Below, in pieces: positions 1 to 7,574 of a DNA stretch of 16,042 nt; positions within the stretch are counted from its first letter, which is position 1, and each line of letters opens with the position of its first letter. The stretch comes from an uncultured Acetobacteraceae bacterium (GTDB lineage Bacteria > Pseudomonadota > Alphaproteobacteria > Acetobacterales > Acetobacteraceae). The stretch is taken from NCBI GenBank assembly GCA_903839965.1, contig CAIMEK010000516.1, forward strand, positions 1 through 16,042, given 5' to 3'. The notes under the pieces were generated by a model. It saw nothing but the letters and a program-made list of their open reading frames with translations, did no database searches and was not told the origin of the DNA. A program made the position numbers and the translations under genes.

Positions 1-391
1 CCCAGATCGACGACGCCTCATCGCCGCCGTAGTTCACCCGGCGGGATCGCCCGATATTGGCGTACAGCAGCGCCACCGCGCGCGCCTGGCCGGTGGCCAC
101 CGCCAGCACCGCCTCGATGATCCCGATCCCCGACATGCGGCCATGTGGCGGCAAAGTGAGCGACCAGCGCGGGTCAATGCCCAGCACCTCGCCCATCCGC
201 GCGTAATAGGGAATGCGACAGGTGACGAGCCCGTCGATCTCGCTCTTGTCGATGCCGCCATCCTCCAGCGCATTGCGGAAGGCATGCGCGGCCAGCCCGT
301 ACTCGTCAGTCTCGGGAAAGCTGCCATAGGCGGTGTTGCCCACGCCTATGACAGCGGCCTGGTTGCTAAGCGACTTCGTTGCGTATGTCAC
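1..391 (-). CDS. Thiolase-fold (lipid-transfer/acetyl-CoA acetyltransferase-like) protein, N-terminal part, runs off left edge
   Basis: About 130 N-terminal residues are visible. The protein opens with a thiolase-type strand (AAVIGVGNTAYG), followed by EIDGLV and RMGEVLGIDPRW, and closely parallels the complete paralogue at 10705-11865. A GTG start at 391 is chosen because an in-frame stop lies just upstream and GGGAG sits 8 bases before it. The Cys nucleophile of true thiolases is not present at its expected place; by my manual alignment the stretch GRMSGIGIIEAVLAVATG has Gly there. This is typical of the SCP-x/Ltp thiolase-like group, some members of which are retro-aldolases that work with an OB-fold partner. 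It is the last visible gene of the liv/hydrolase operon, 67 bases after the amidohydrolase. An OB-fold gene may follow outside the window. Family call is firm; the reaction is unknown. Confidence 0.85.
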   Translation of the reverse strand, partial: MTYATKSLSNQAAVIGVGNTAYGSFPETDEYGLAAHAFRNALEDGGIDKSEIDGLVTCRIPYYARMGEVLGIDPRWSLTLPPHGRMSGIGIIEAVLAVATGQARAVALLYANIGRSRRVNYGGDEASSIW

Positions 392-458
392 TGACGTCTC
401 CCATCACAGGGCTTGCGGTGGATGCTTCCGATCGAGGTGGTCGATTCCACCCTGGGCC

Positions 459-1472
459 TCAGGAAAGCCCGGTTGGTCCAATACGGTAGATGCTCGCCGC
501 GGTTTTGCTGAAAAGCGCGGCCTTCTCCTCGGCCGAGGCGCCGGCGGCAATCCGCTTGAACGCGTTCCAGACAGCGCGGTAACTGCCCGATACCCGGTCC
601 ACGGGAAAATTGCTCTCGAACATGCAGCGTCCCACGCCGAACATTTCGATGCAGGCATCGAACCAAGGCCGCCACGCTTCGACGAGTTCGACGGAAGAAA
701 CGGGATCCATCCGTTTCTCAAAGCCGAAACCGCAAAGCGGCATGCCCAGCCCGCCCAGCTTGACATGGAAATTGGGGTAACGCGCGAGCGCCTGCATGTC
801 ACGGGCCCAGGCCGCGCAAACCTCGGCCTGCCGCGGGGCGTAGCTACCGATGCCGATGCGCCCGCCGATATGGTTCAGCACCACCCTGGCCTCCGGGTGC
901 CCCTCCATCAGATCGACCAGCTCCGGCAGTTGCGGATGGTAAAGCCAGGCGTCGAAGCTGTAGCCGCGGCGCTGCAGTTCGGCGAAGCCGTCGCGGAAAC
1001 GCGCATCGAGGAGCAGGCCCGGCGAAGGGTGAACGCGGACCTCCTTGTCATGCGTCGCCATCTGCCGAATGCCGCAAAACCGCCCGCCGCCGGCGCGTTC
1101 GAGTGCGTCCAGAACCGGCCCCAGCGCCTCTCCCAGGCGCAGGTCCGCATGGCCGACAATGCCGGCACAGAGCCGCGCCGGCCCGAAGTTCCCGCTGGCG
1201 CTGACCGCGGCGACGCCATTGACGAATTCGACCTCGCCGACCGGACGCATCGCTTCGGGCCCGTCGGTGCGGTACATGGCGCCGCATTCCATGAACACGG
1301 TGGCGCGGATGTTATGCCCGCTGCGCGTGTCGGCGAGCAGTTCGTCGAACAGATAGCGCGGCCTGTGGTCATCCCAAAGATGGTGGTGTGCATCGATGAT
1401 GGGCAGGTCGGGATCGAGGATTTCCTCCTCGTCCCCTCCCCCGCTCATGTTGGCGAACCGCAGATCAACCAC
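459..1472 (-). CDS. Amidohydrolase-2 family metal-dependent hydrolase (COG3618-like)
   Basis: A TIM-barrel hydrolase of normal family length, 337 residues from the GTG at 1472. The metal-binding HxH lies in PIIDAHHHLWD (residues 24-34). Later motifs are a His in YHPQLPEL, LNHIGG, and CMFESNFPVD near the C-terminus (Asp about 292), all standard for this family. Characterised relatives include 2-pyrone-4,6-dicarboxylate lactonase and other lactone hydrolases, so hydrolysis of a lactone or similar ring is a reasonable but unproven role. It overlaps the stop of the SMP-30-like gene by 8 bases, so the two are translationally linked. AGGG lies 8 bases before the GTG. An in-frame ATG at 1448 is an alternative start that also keeps the whole domain. 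No signal peptide is seen, so the enzyme is expected in the cytoplasm. Confidence 0.9.
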   Translation of the reverse strand: MVDLRFANMSGGGDEEEILDPDLPIIDAHHHLWDDHRPRYLFDELLADTRSGHNIRATVFMECGAMYRTDGPEAMRPVGEVEFVNGVAAVSASGNFGPARLCAGIVGHADLRLGEALGPVLDALERAGGGRFCGIRQMATHDKEVRVHPSPGLLLDARFRDGFAELQRRGYSFDAWLYHPQLPELVDLMEGHPEARVVLNHIGGRIGIGSYAPRQAEVCAAWARDMQALARYPNFHVKLGGLGMPLCGFGFEKRMDPVSSVELVEAWRPWFDACIEMFGVGRCMFESNFPVDRVSGSYRAVWNAFKRIAAGASAEEKAALFSKTAASIYRIGPTGLS

Positions 1473-2418
1473 CGTAGGCGCCCTGCGTGTTGACGTAGGC
1501 GGTGTAGACCGAACTGCAGGAGGCCATGAACAACCGGTTGCGCCAGCGTCCGCCTAAGCAGAGGTTGGCACAGCGCTCCGGCAGGTGGATGTGGCCGATC
1601 GGCTCGCCCTCCGGGTTGAACACCCGTACGCCGTCCAACGCCTCGTTCATGCCCCAGCCGCACCAGAGATTGCCATCGACGTCGCAGCGGAATCCGTCCG
1701 GCGTGCCGCCATCGGCGTCGATGAGAACCCGCTTCGCAGCGAGGGCTTTGCCGTTCTCCACGACATCGAACGCGACGATTTTCTGCTGGCCGCGCGACTC
1801 CACGATGTAGAGCTTCGATTCGTCGGGCGAGAACGCCAGGCCGTTCGGGCCGTCGATTCCGTCGGCCACCACCTGGACCTCGTCCCTCGCCGGGTCGAGG
1901 CGATAGACTCGTTCCGGCAGTTCCTGCGCGGCCTTCGCCCCCTGGTAGTAGCCGACGATGCCGAAGGTGGGATCGCTGAACCAAATGCTGCCGTCCGATT
2001 TGCATACCACGTCGTTCGGCGAGTTCAACCGCTTGCCCTCGAAGCGGTCGAGCAGCACGGTGATGCCGCCGTCGTACTCGGTCCGGGTGACGCGGCGTTC
2101 GCCGTGCTCGCAACTGATCAGCCTTCCGCAGCGGTCGCGCGTGTTGCCGTTGGCGTTGCCCGAAGGCTTGCGGAATATCGTCGTCGTCGTGGTCTCTTCA
2201 TCCCAGCACAGGATGCGGCTGGTCGGAACATCGCTCCAGAGCAGGCTGTGCATGTCACCCAGCCAGACCGGGCCTTCCGCCCAGTGGCACCCCGTGGCGA
2301 TCCGCTCCACCGTGCCCGAGGCCAGGCGGAGCCGATTGAACGAAGGCTGCAGCGTGCGGAAGGCCGGATCCGGACAGCGGACGACCGGCGTCATCGCGGC
2401 TAGGTTTTCGCGTGTCAC
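1465..2418 (-). CDS. SMP-30/gluconolactonase/LRE-like lactonase
   Basis: A six-bladed beta-propeller hydrolase of 317 residues. The expected metal and active-site positions are visible: Glu48 in HWAEGPVW, Asn135 in NSPNDVV, Asn192 in GPNGLAFSPDE and Asp241 in GTPDGF. Their spacing matches the Glu/Asn/Asn/Asp set of SMP-30 gluconolactonases. I choose GTG at 2418: AGAGG lies 7 bases upstream and overlaps the TAA of the preceding binding-protein gene. A longer reading from 2505 would overlap that gene by 75 bases without a comparable ribosome site. No signal peptide is apparent with this start. Placement between the importer and the amidohydrolase suggests hydrolysis of an imported or early-formed lactone. 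The substrate is not known; sugars are only one of several possibilities in this family. Confidence 0.88.
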   Translation of the reverse strand: MTRENLAAMTPVVRCPDPAFRTLQPSFNRLRLASGTVERIATGCHWAEGPVWLGDMHSLLWSDVPTSRILCWDEETTTTTIFRKPSGNANGNTRDRCGRLISCEHGERRVTRTEYDGGITVLLDRFEGKRLNSPNDVVCKSDGSIWFSDPTFGIVGYYQGAKAAQELPERVYRLDPARDEVQVVADGIDGPNGLAFSPDESKLYIVESRGQQKIVAFDVVENGKALAAKRVLIDADGGTPDGFRCDVDGNLWCGWGMNEALDGVRVFNPEGEPIGHIHLPERCANLCLGGRWRNRLFMASCSSVYTAYVNTQGAYGG

Positions 2419-2429
2419 CGGTCGGCCTC

Positions 2430-3680
2430 TTACGCTTTCGGCCAGATTGGCGTAGCGGTCGCGACGCTCGCCGGATAGATCGGCTTGGGAACGCCATTCT
2501 GCCACTGGATGATCACAAGTTGCGCGTCGACCAAACGGCCTTTCGGATCGAACTTGAGATGACGGCTGGGAATGAACTTGGCCGGTCCCTCGTCCTTTAG
2601 ATCGATGTTGCGAAGGACCTCGGCAACCTTGCGACGGTCGGCGACCCCGGCGCGCTCAAGAGCTTCTTTCAGGATCATCATGTCAATGTACGTCATGAAC
2701 GCATCCTGATTCAGCCAGGGCTCCTTTGTGCGTTCGATGAAACGACGGTTGACCTCGTCCTGACCTTTCCCGGGCCAGTTCGCGACGAGCACCATGCAGC
2801 CCTGGATAATGTTGACGCCGATTGTTTGCGCAAGCTCCGGCGCGCCCAGTTGGCCACCCATGCCCATCTTCGGCAGCTGGTCTGCCCCGAGATGGTACTC
2901 GTTGCACTTATCCAACACGAGTTTCATGTCGCCGATGGTGGACATCGGCAGCAGCAGCAGCTGTGGGCGACCGCCGCGAACGTGCTGCACGATCGAGGTT
3001 GCGTCGGACAACGGCGGCGTGAACGTTTCGTCCGCCACCAGCGTCAGGTTGTTGTCCTTGAGCGCAAACGCGCGCACAGGCTTCAGAAAACTCACTTCGG
3101 AAGCCGTGTTGTCGGCGACAATGGCGATCGTCGTGGGTGCCTTGCCGGTGGCTTGCTTTGCAATGTCGACGTAGACCGGGATTGCGATGAGCGCTTGCTG
3201 GTCAGCGGTCGGCGACATCTGGAAGATGTAGCGGAACCCGCGATCGGTGATGGCGTCGGAATATGACAGCGTCAGCCACGGAATCTCTGCACGCTCGGTG
3301 ACTTCGGTAACTGCGAGTGTAAAACTGCTCAGCCAGGCGCCGCTGCCGCCGACCAGGTCCGGGTTCTGCGCCACCATGCGTTTCGCCGCATCGGTCGCCT
3401 TTTCAGTGCTGTCGCCGGCATCGTAGACGATCAGCTCCATCTTGGCGCCGCCCATGGACTTGATGCCGCCGGACTCGTTGATTTCCGCTATGGCCATCTG
3501 GGCACCGCTCAGACTCATTTGGCCGGGGCGTGCCCAGGGGCCGGTCATCGGTGACAACACCGCGACCTTAACCGTCTTCGGCGCCTGCGCCCGAACGCGG
3601 CCGCCGACAACGGCAGCGGCACCGGTCGCCGCGCCGAGCTTGAGCGCCGTCCGGCGCGGGATCCTGTTCGATGTCGTCAT
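2430..3680 (-). CDS. Branched-chain amino acid-type ABC transporter substrate-binding protein (LivK-like), Tat signal
   Basis: A periplasmic binding protein of the Peripla_BP_6 type, 416 residues. The N-terminus carries a twin-arginine motif (IPRRTALKLG, Arg9-Arg10), a hydrophobic Ala/Gly stretch and a probable cleavage after AQA (residue 33). The mature protein starts with KVAVLSPMTGPWARPGQ and AQMAIAEINESGG, the usual opening of the family. ATG at 3680 is preferred because GGAGG sits 9 bases upstream; an ATG at 3701 would place that ribosome site inside the gene. It follows livF closely and is followed by the lactonase with only 11 bases between. Family members bind many ligands besides Leu/Ile/Val, including aromatic and aliphatic acids, and the catabolic neighbours point to an acid or lactone here. 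Confidence 0.93.
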   Translation of the reverse strand: MTTSNRIPRRTALKLGAATGAAAVVGGRVRAQAPKTVKVAVLSPMTGPWARPGQMSLSGAQMAIAEINESGGIKSMGGAKMELIVYDAGDSTEKATDAAKRMVAQNPDLVGGSGAWLSSFTLAVTEVTERAEIPWLTLSYSDAITDRGFRYIFQMSPTADQQALIAIPVYVDIAKQATGKAPTTIAIVADNTASEVSFLKPVRAFALKDNNLTLVADETFTPPLSDATSIVQHVRGGRPQLLLLPMSTIGDMKLVLDKCNEYHLGADQLPKMGMGGQLGAPELAQTIGVNIIQGCMVLVANWPGKGQDEVNRRFIERTKEPWLNQDAFMTYIDMMILKEALERAGVADRRKVAEVLRNIDLKDEGPAKFIPSRHLKFDPKGRLVDAQLVIIQWQNGVPKPIYPASVATATPIWPKA

Positions 3681-3712
3681 GGGCGTTTCCCTCCTTGTCA
3701 TGGCCAGATCCG

Positions 3713-4429
3713 TCAGATGGCGCCGCGCCCGAGATAGGAGCGGCGCACCCTGTCGTCATGCATCAGCGTGTCGTACGAGCCCTCAAGCACGATGCGCCCG
3801 GTCTCCAGCACATAGCCGTTGTCGCATAGCTCCAATGCCTCGGCCGCGCGCTGCTCCACCAGCAGTATGGTCAGGCCATCCTGCTGGTGGATATTCGAAA
3901 TGCATTCCAGGATCATGTCGGCAACCGCCGGGGCGAGCCCTAGGGTCGGTTCGTCCAGCATGAGCAGGCGCGCGCCGCATGCGAGCCCGCGGCCGATTGC
4001 AAGCATCTGCTGCTCGCCGCCCGACAGCGTGCCGGCGACCTGCTTTTGGCGTTCGGCGAGGCGCGGAAACAGTTCGTAGATGCGCTCGCGCATCCGCGGC
4101 CAGTTGCGCTGAGCATCCGCCGGATAGGCGCCCATCTCCAGGTTGTCCACCACCGTCATGGTCTTGAACACCTGGCGCCCTTCCGGGACGTGAGCGATGC
4201 CGATATGCGCCCGCATCGAGGCTGGAAGTGCCAGCAGGTCCTTGCCTTCGAACCGCACACTGCCGTGCCGCGCCGGCACGACACCACAGATCGTCTTGAA
4301 CAGCGTCGACTTGCCGGCGCCGTTCGGACCCACGACTGCGACGAACTGACCTTCGCCAATGTGCAGCGACACTTCCTGCAACGCGCGCACACCGCCATAG
4401 GCGACGGAGAGCCCCTCTATATCGAGCAT
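3713..4429 (-). CDS. livF: ABC transporter ATP-binding protein, LivF type
   Basis: A complete ABC ATPase of 238 residues, normal for LivF. Walker A is GPNGAGKS (34-41), the signature is LSGGEQ (135-140), Walker B is LLMLDEP (155-161) and the switch region is LLVEQRA, with Gln in place of His as is usual in LivF. The ATG at 4429 overlaps the end of the upstream LivM-LivG fusion gene by 13 bases, indicating translational coupling. It provides the second ATPase of the importer alongside the LivG domain of the fusion. The symbol is by family resemblance; substrate specificity is set by the binding protein and is not known. Confidence 0.94.
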   Translation of the reverse strand: MLDIEGLSVAYGGVRALQEVSLHIGEGQFVAVVGPNGAGKSTLFKTICGVVPARHGSVRFEGKDLLALPASMRAHIGIAHVPEGRQVFKTMTVVDNLEMGAYPADAQRNWPRMRERIYELFPRLAERQKQVAGTLSGGEQQMLAIGRGLACGARLLMLDEPTLGLAPAVADMILECISNIHQQDGLTILLVEQRAAEALELCDNGYVLETGRIVLEGSYDTLMHDDRVRRSYLGRGAI

Positions 4430-6222
4430 TTCGCGGCCCACTTGCTTCCCAGATAGGCTTCCACGACGCGCCGGTCCTCCACGACCTCGTGCGGAGTACC
4501 ACTGGCAAGGACGCGGCCGTGGTCCAGCACCACAAATTCGTCGGCGATCCTGAGCATCGCGTGCATAGTGTGCTCGATGATGGCGATGGTCATGCCCTCG
4601 TCGCGCAGGCGATGCAGCACGGCCAGGATGTCGTCGCACTCGTCGTGGCTGAGCCCGGCCAGCGTTTCATCGAGCAGCAGCACACGCGGGTTGCCGGCGA
4701 GGGCGCGTGCCAGTTCCATCAGCCGCAGGTGCTGGTTGGTCAGGCTTCCCGCCGGAACCCCCGCCGAGCGACGCAGGCCGGTGCGATCCAGCGCGAACAG
4801 GGCCATCTGTTCGGCGTCCGCGCCATGGAACCCGGCACCGTACGCTCCGACAATCACGTTCTCAAGCAACGACAGCCGCGGGAAGCAGCGCACCACCTGG
4901 AAGGTACGCCCGATACCTGCGCGGGCAATCTGGTAGAGCGGCCGTCCCTGCAGCGCTTCCCCGGCCAGCGTCACCGTTCCCCTATCCGGGCGCAGCACGC
5001 CGTTCACCAAGTTGAACAGCGTCGTCTTGCCGGCGCCGTTCGGGCCGATGATGCCAAGGATGCGGCCCGGATAGACGCTCATGCTGACATCATCCACCGC
5101 CACCAGTCCACCGAAAGCCCTGGTCAGACCATCGACCTTCAGCAGCGGCTGGTCACCGGTGGCGGCAGGGCGCAGAACCGGAGGATCGGCGGGCACCGGG
5201 TCGAGCGACGGAAGCGGCAGCGGATGGCGTAGCTTCCAGCGATCGTGAACTTTCCAGTAAACCCCCTCAGGCGCCACCAGCATCACCACGATGATTGCCA
5301 GGCCATACACCACACCCTGGATGCCGGGAATGATGTTGCCGAGATGCGCCTGCAATGTCTCCGAAAGCGGAACAAGCACGACAGCGCCGATCAGTGGCCC
5401 CCAATAGGTGGCGACGCCGCCAAACAGCGTAATCACCAACGGCTGCGCCGAGGTCAGCATGCCGAACACGGCTTCCGGGGTCACCACCAGCAGCACACAG
5501 GCGTAGAGACCGCCCGCCGCGGCTGCCATCGCACCACTGATCGCGATCGCCTGCAGCTTGAGCCGTCGCGCATTCAGCCCGGCTGCTTCCGCTGCCAACT
5601 CGTTTTGCCTAAGCGCCATCAGGCACAGGCCGAAACGCGAATTCTCCACCAGCATGGTCAGCGCCACGGCGATGACCAGTAACCCCGCCGCCACCAACAT
5701 GTCGAGGCGGCCGTCGGAAAACTGCAGCCAAACCGCCGGGTTTGTCCGATGCATCGGGAGCGGCATTTCCTGGAAGCCCAGGAACTGCATCACGTAGAGC
5801 AGCACCAGTGGATAACAAAGCATCGACAGGGCAAAGTAGTGCCCGCGCAGGCGGAATGTCGGCAGCCCGATCAGCACTGCCGCAAGCGCACCCAGCGCCG
5901 CGCCAAGCGGAATGCCGAGCCAGGGCGTGAGGGAAAGGTAGGTCATTCCCATCACGACCGTATAGGCGCCGATCCCGATGAACACCGCGTGACCGAAGGA
6001 ACCAAGTCCGCAGTAGCCGGAAAACACGTTCCAGGAAAGGGCGGCCGTCGCCCAGATCGGCACCAGCGTCAGCATGAGTTGGTAGTAGCTGTTCTGCACC
6101 AGCGAACCCGCGGCGACATAGACCGCCAGCACGATCGCAAATACCTTCGCGTCATGGCGCAGCCGCTGACCGGCGCCGGGCCGAAGAAAGCCCATTTCCG
6201 ATGAGGAATGTCCGCTGGTCAT
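4417..6222 (-). CDS. Fused ABC transporter permease-ATPase (LivM-LivG)
   Basis: One 601-residue reading frame holds two normally separate subunits. Residues about 1-345 are a LivM-type membrane permease with many hydrophobic segments (for example SLVQNSYYQLMLTLVPIWA, FSGYCGLGSFGHAVFIGIGAY). A short Pro-rich linker follows, then a LivG-type ATPase from about 365: Walker A GPNGAGKT (393-400), RTFQ Q-loop, Walker B VLLLDE (514-519) and switch His551 (IIEHTM). The ABC signature is unusual, SLTNQHLRL (493-501) rather than LSGGQ; related LivG proteins often have degenerate signatures. The start ATG at 6222 forms an ATGA overlap with the livH stop. The fusion fixes permease and ATPase in one chain. 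LivM-LivG fusions occur in some proteobacteria, so this is uncommon rather than unique. Confidence 0.93.
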   Translation of the reverse strand: MTSGHSSSEMGFLRPGAGQRLRHDAKVFAIVLAVYVAAGSLVQNSYYQLMLTLVPIWATAALSWNVFSGYCGLGSFGHAVFIGIGAYTVVMGMTYLSLTPWLGIPLGAALGALAAVLIGLPTFRLRGHYFALSMLCYPLVLLYVMQFLGFQEMPLPMHRTNPAVWLQFSDGRLDMLVAAGLLVIAVALTMLVENSRFGLCLMALRQNELAAEAAGLNARRLKLQAIAISGAMAAAAGGLYACVLLVVTPEAVFGMLTSAQPLVITLFGGVATYWGPLIGAVVLVPLSETLQAHLGNIIPGIQGVVYGLAIIVVMLVAPEGVYWKVHDRWKLRHPLPLPSLDPVPADPPVLRPAATGDQPLLKVDGLTRAFGGLVAVDDVSMSVYPGRILGIIGPNGAGKTTLFNLVNGVLRPDRGTVTLAGEALQGRPLYQIARAGIGRTFQVVRCFPRLSLLENVIVGAYGAGFHGADAEQMALFALDRTGLRRSAGVPAGSLTNQHLRLMELARALAGNPRVLLLDETLAGLSHDECDDILAVLHRLRDEGMTIAIIEHTMHAMLRIADEFVVLDHGRVLASGTPHEVVEDRRVVEAYLGSKWAAKCSI

Positions 6223-7175
6223 GCCCGTTCCACCGATTGGCCAAACAATCCTTGCGGACGCAGGATGACGATCAGCAGGAAGACCACGAAAATCGTAGCA
6301 TTTTGCAACTGCGGTGGCAGCACCAGGCTGGAAAGTTGTTGCACGCAACCGATCGTCAGACCGCCCCAGAATGCGCCGAGAATGCTACCCAGACCGCCAA
6401 GGACCACCCCCGCATACATGATAATCACGAAGTCAATACCGATGAACGGTGTGAAGGAGAGAGAGCTTGCAATCAATCCTCCGGCCACCGCGGTGACGGC
6501 GCTTCCGAGGCCGAAGGCAATGCCGTGGGCGCGGCCGACATCGACCCCCGTGTAGGTCGCGGCCGCGGGATTGTCCGCCGCCGCCCGCAACGAGCGACCC
6601 AGCCGTGTTCGTTCCAGCAGCAAATAGAGCGCGACCGCCACCGCTACCGCCACCAAGCAGGAAATGACCCGCGCCTTGTTGAGAAATAGTTCGGCGTCGC
6701 CCACGCCGGTCTCGAAGCTCCAGGCGCTGGAGGACAGCGGCGAGAGCACCGAACGTGGCCTGGAGCCGAACACAATCAGGCCGCCATTCTGCAGCACCAG
6801 CGACAGGCCAAGGGTAACGATGATCTGGCCGAAATTTCCTTCATCCAGGCTGCCCAGCGTGCGCAGCCCGGAAACCCGGGCCAGCAGGAAGCGATGAATC
6901 AATACCCCGCCAACGAACATCAATGGCCCGACCAGGATTGCCGCAGCGACCGGTGCGGCAATCCCGAGAAACGCCAGGACACCCCAGCCGGTGACCAAGT
7001 AGTACGCGATGTACATGCCCAGCATCAAAAGCTCGCCCTGGGCGAAGTTGACCACGTTCATCACACCGAAGATCAACCCCAATCCGCTGCACATCAGTCC
7101 GTACATGCAGCCGATGGTGAGCCCAGCGGCGAGCGCGTTGATCAGGTTCTCGAACAGGATCGAAGGGTCGCCCAT
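6219..7175 (-). CDS. livH: Branched-chain amino acid-type ABC transporter permease, LivH type
   Basis: A polytopic membrane protein of 318 residues, close to the usual LivH length. Family motifs are GLTIGCMYGLMCSGLGLIFG at the N-terminus, VMNVVNFAQGELLMLG and, near the end, MYAGVVLGGLGSILGAFWGG. It pairs with the LivM domain of the next gene to form the channel. ATG at 7175 is chosen; the preceding codon is GTG, which could also be used. The ribosome site is weak, and a hairpin at 7192-7209 sits just upstream. First gene of the importer operon, with a leader of about 400 bases that carries a promoter and a palindromic operator. Confidence 0.93.
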   Translation of the reverse strand: MGDPSILFENLINALAAGLTIGCMYGLMCSGLGLIFGVMNVVNFAQGELLMLGMYIAYYLVTGWGVLAFLGIAAPVAAAILVGPLMFVGGVLIHRFLLARVSGLRTLGSLDEGNFGQIIVTLGLSLVLQNGGLIVFGSRPRSVLSPLSSSAWSFETGVGDAELFLNKARVISCLVAVAVAVALYLLLERTRLGRSLRAAADNPAAATYTGVDVGRAHGIAFGLGSAVTAVAGGLIASSLSFTPFIGIDFVIIMYAGVVLGGLGSILGAFWGGLTIGCVQQLSSLVLPPQLQNATIFVVFLLIVILRPQGLFGQSVERA

Positions 7176-7191
7176 CACGCCAACCCGCGGC

Positions 7192-7209
7192 GCGGCGTCG
7201 TGGCGCCGC
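7192..7209 (-). promoter_or_regulatory. GC hairpin just upstream of livH start
   Basis: A perfect 6-bp stem, GCGGCG pairing with CGCCGC, with a 6-base loop, 17 to 34 bases before the livH ATG. It lies where it could limit ribosome access, and the Shine-Dalgarno signal there is weak. In a GC-rich genome such stems arise by chance, so its function is uncertain. Confidence 0.3.
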
Positions 7210-7316
7210 TCGTAATTGCGTGACGTAGCCGCCCTGATATCTCCATAAGCATTTTGTTGAACGTATCCTCGGCAACGGCGGTCGGGGGAACCGCTATCTT
7301 CACCTTAACACAGAAC

Positions 7317-7327
7317 GTAACTGTTAC
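7317..7327. repeat. Palindrome GTAACTGTTAC in the liv leader
   Basis: Five-base arms GTAAC/GTTAC around a single T, in the A+T-richer leader of the liv operon. Its position, about 120 bases downstream of the likely transcription start and 140 before livH, would suit a secondary regulator site. It is short, and no second copy was noticed elsewhere in the window. Confidence 0.3.
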
Positions 7328-7427
7328 ACGACATGCACCGTCTGGGAATGTCGCCGGTGCAATGAAAGGGGTGGAGCCGCTTGCATCGCAAGGCCAAGAC
7401 TCACAAACGTCATCTGCTTTCCACACG

Positions 7428-7442
7428 AATGCATGATGCATT
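7428..7442. promoter_or_regulatory. Operator-like palindrome AATGCATGATGCATT (likely GntR site), liv operon
   Basis: A perfect 15-base inverted repeat (seven-base arms, one central base). On the minus strand it starts 12 bases after the predicted -10 box, so it would cover the early transcribed region. Its core, TGCAT-N-ATGCA, recurs at 14351-14361 on the promoter of the first CoA-transferase gene. Short palindromes with a 0-1 base centre are typical targets of GntR/FCD regulators, and one such regulator is encoded at 14405-15094. Binding by that protein is inference. Confidence 0.65.
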
Positions 7443-7453
7443 ACCTGGATTCG

Positions 7454-7482
7454 GGTATAAATCGAGGCCTGAGCTGCCGCAA
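7454..7482 (-). promoter_or_regulatory. Probable sigma70-type promoter of the liv operon
   Basis: On the minus strand, TTGCGG (7477-7482) and TATACC (7454-7459) are separated by exactly 17 bases. Both hexamers are partial matches to consensus. The palindromic operator follows 11 bases downstream, the arrangement expected of a repressible promoter. It implies a 5' leader of roughly 270 bases before livH. Confidence 0.5.
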
Positions 7483-7550
7483 GGGAATATTCCTTCCACA
7501 GAACCATCGCAACCGGCCGAGGACTGCCAGCCGGGCGGGCGGGTCGCGAC

Positions 7551-7573
7551 GGCGCGGCCGAAAGGGCGGCGCC
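7551..7573 (-). terminator. Possible GC hairpin after the fused CoA-transferase gene
   Basis: Nine-base arms with one G:G mismatch (7551-7559 with 7565-7573) immediately beyond the TAG stop in the direction of transcription. There is no following T-run, so it is not a convincing intrinsic terminator. It could still protect the 3' end or slow read-through into the liv leader. Confidence 0.25.
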
Positions 7574-7574
7574 A

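Larger units (their letters stand above)
7176..7574 (-). other. Non-coding leader/promoter region of the liv operon
   Basis: About 400 bases between the end of the fused CoA-transferase gene and livH, noticeably richer in A+T than the surrounding genes. On the minus strand it holds a hairpin next to the upstream stop codon, a sigma70-like promoter, the TGCATNATGCA palindrome, a second palindrome (GTAACTGTTAC) and a GC hairpin near the livH start. The longest open frame here (7175-7507, minus) has no recognisable family; its promoter-overlapping position and composition argue against a real gene. Its last 25 codons, starting at the ATG at 7252, end in a TGATG overlap with livH and might be a leader peptide, but no good ribosome site precedes them. 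Confidence 0.6.

Noticed and set aside
333..1493. Long plus-strand open frame (386 codons) opposite the amidohydrolase
   Set aside because: It is antisense to a gene with clear catalytic motifs, shows no recognisable family or ribosome site, and is the kind of frame expected from GC-rich codon bias.
7381..7391. TTGCATCGCAA inverted repeat considered as a second operator
   Set aside because: Arms of only four bases and no second copy; it does not match the TGCATNATGCA core shared by the two promoters.
7175..7507. 110-codon minus-strand open frame before livH
   Set aside because: It overlaps the predicted promoter and operator, has no known family and no ribosome site; only its last 25 codons are kept as a weak leader-peptide possibility.
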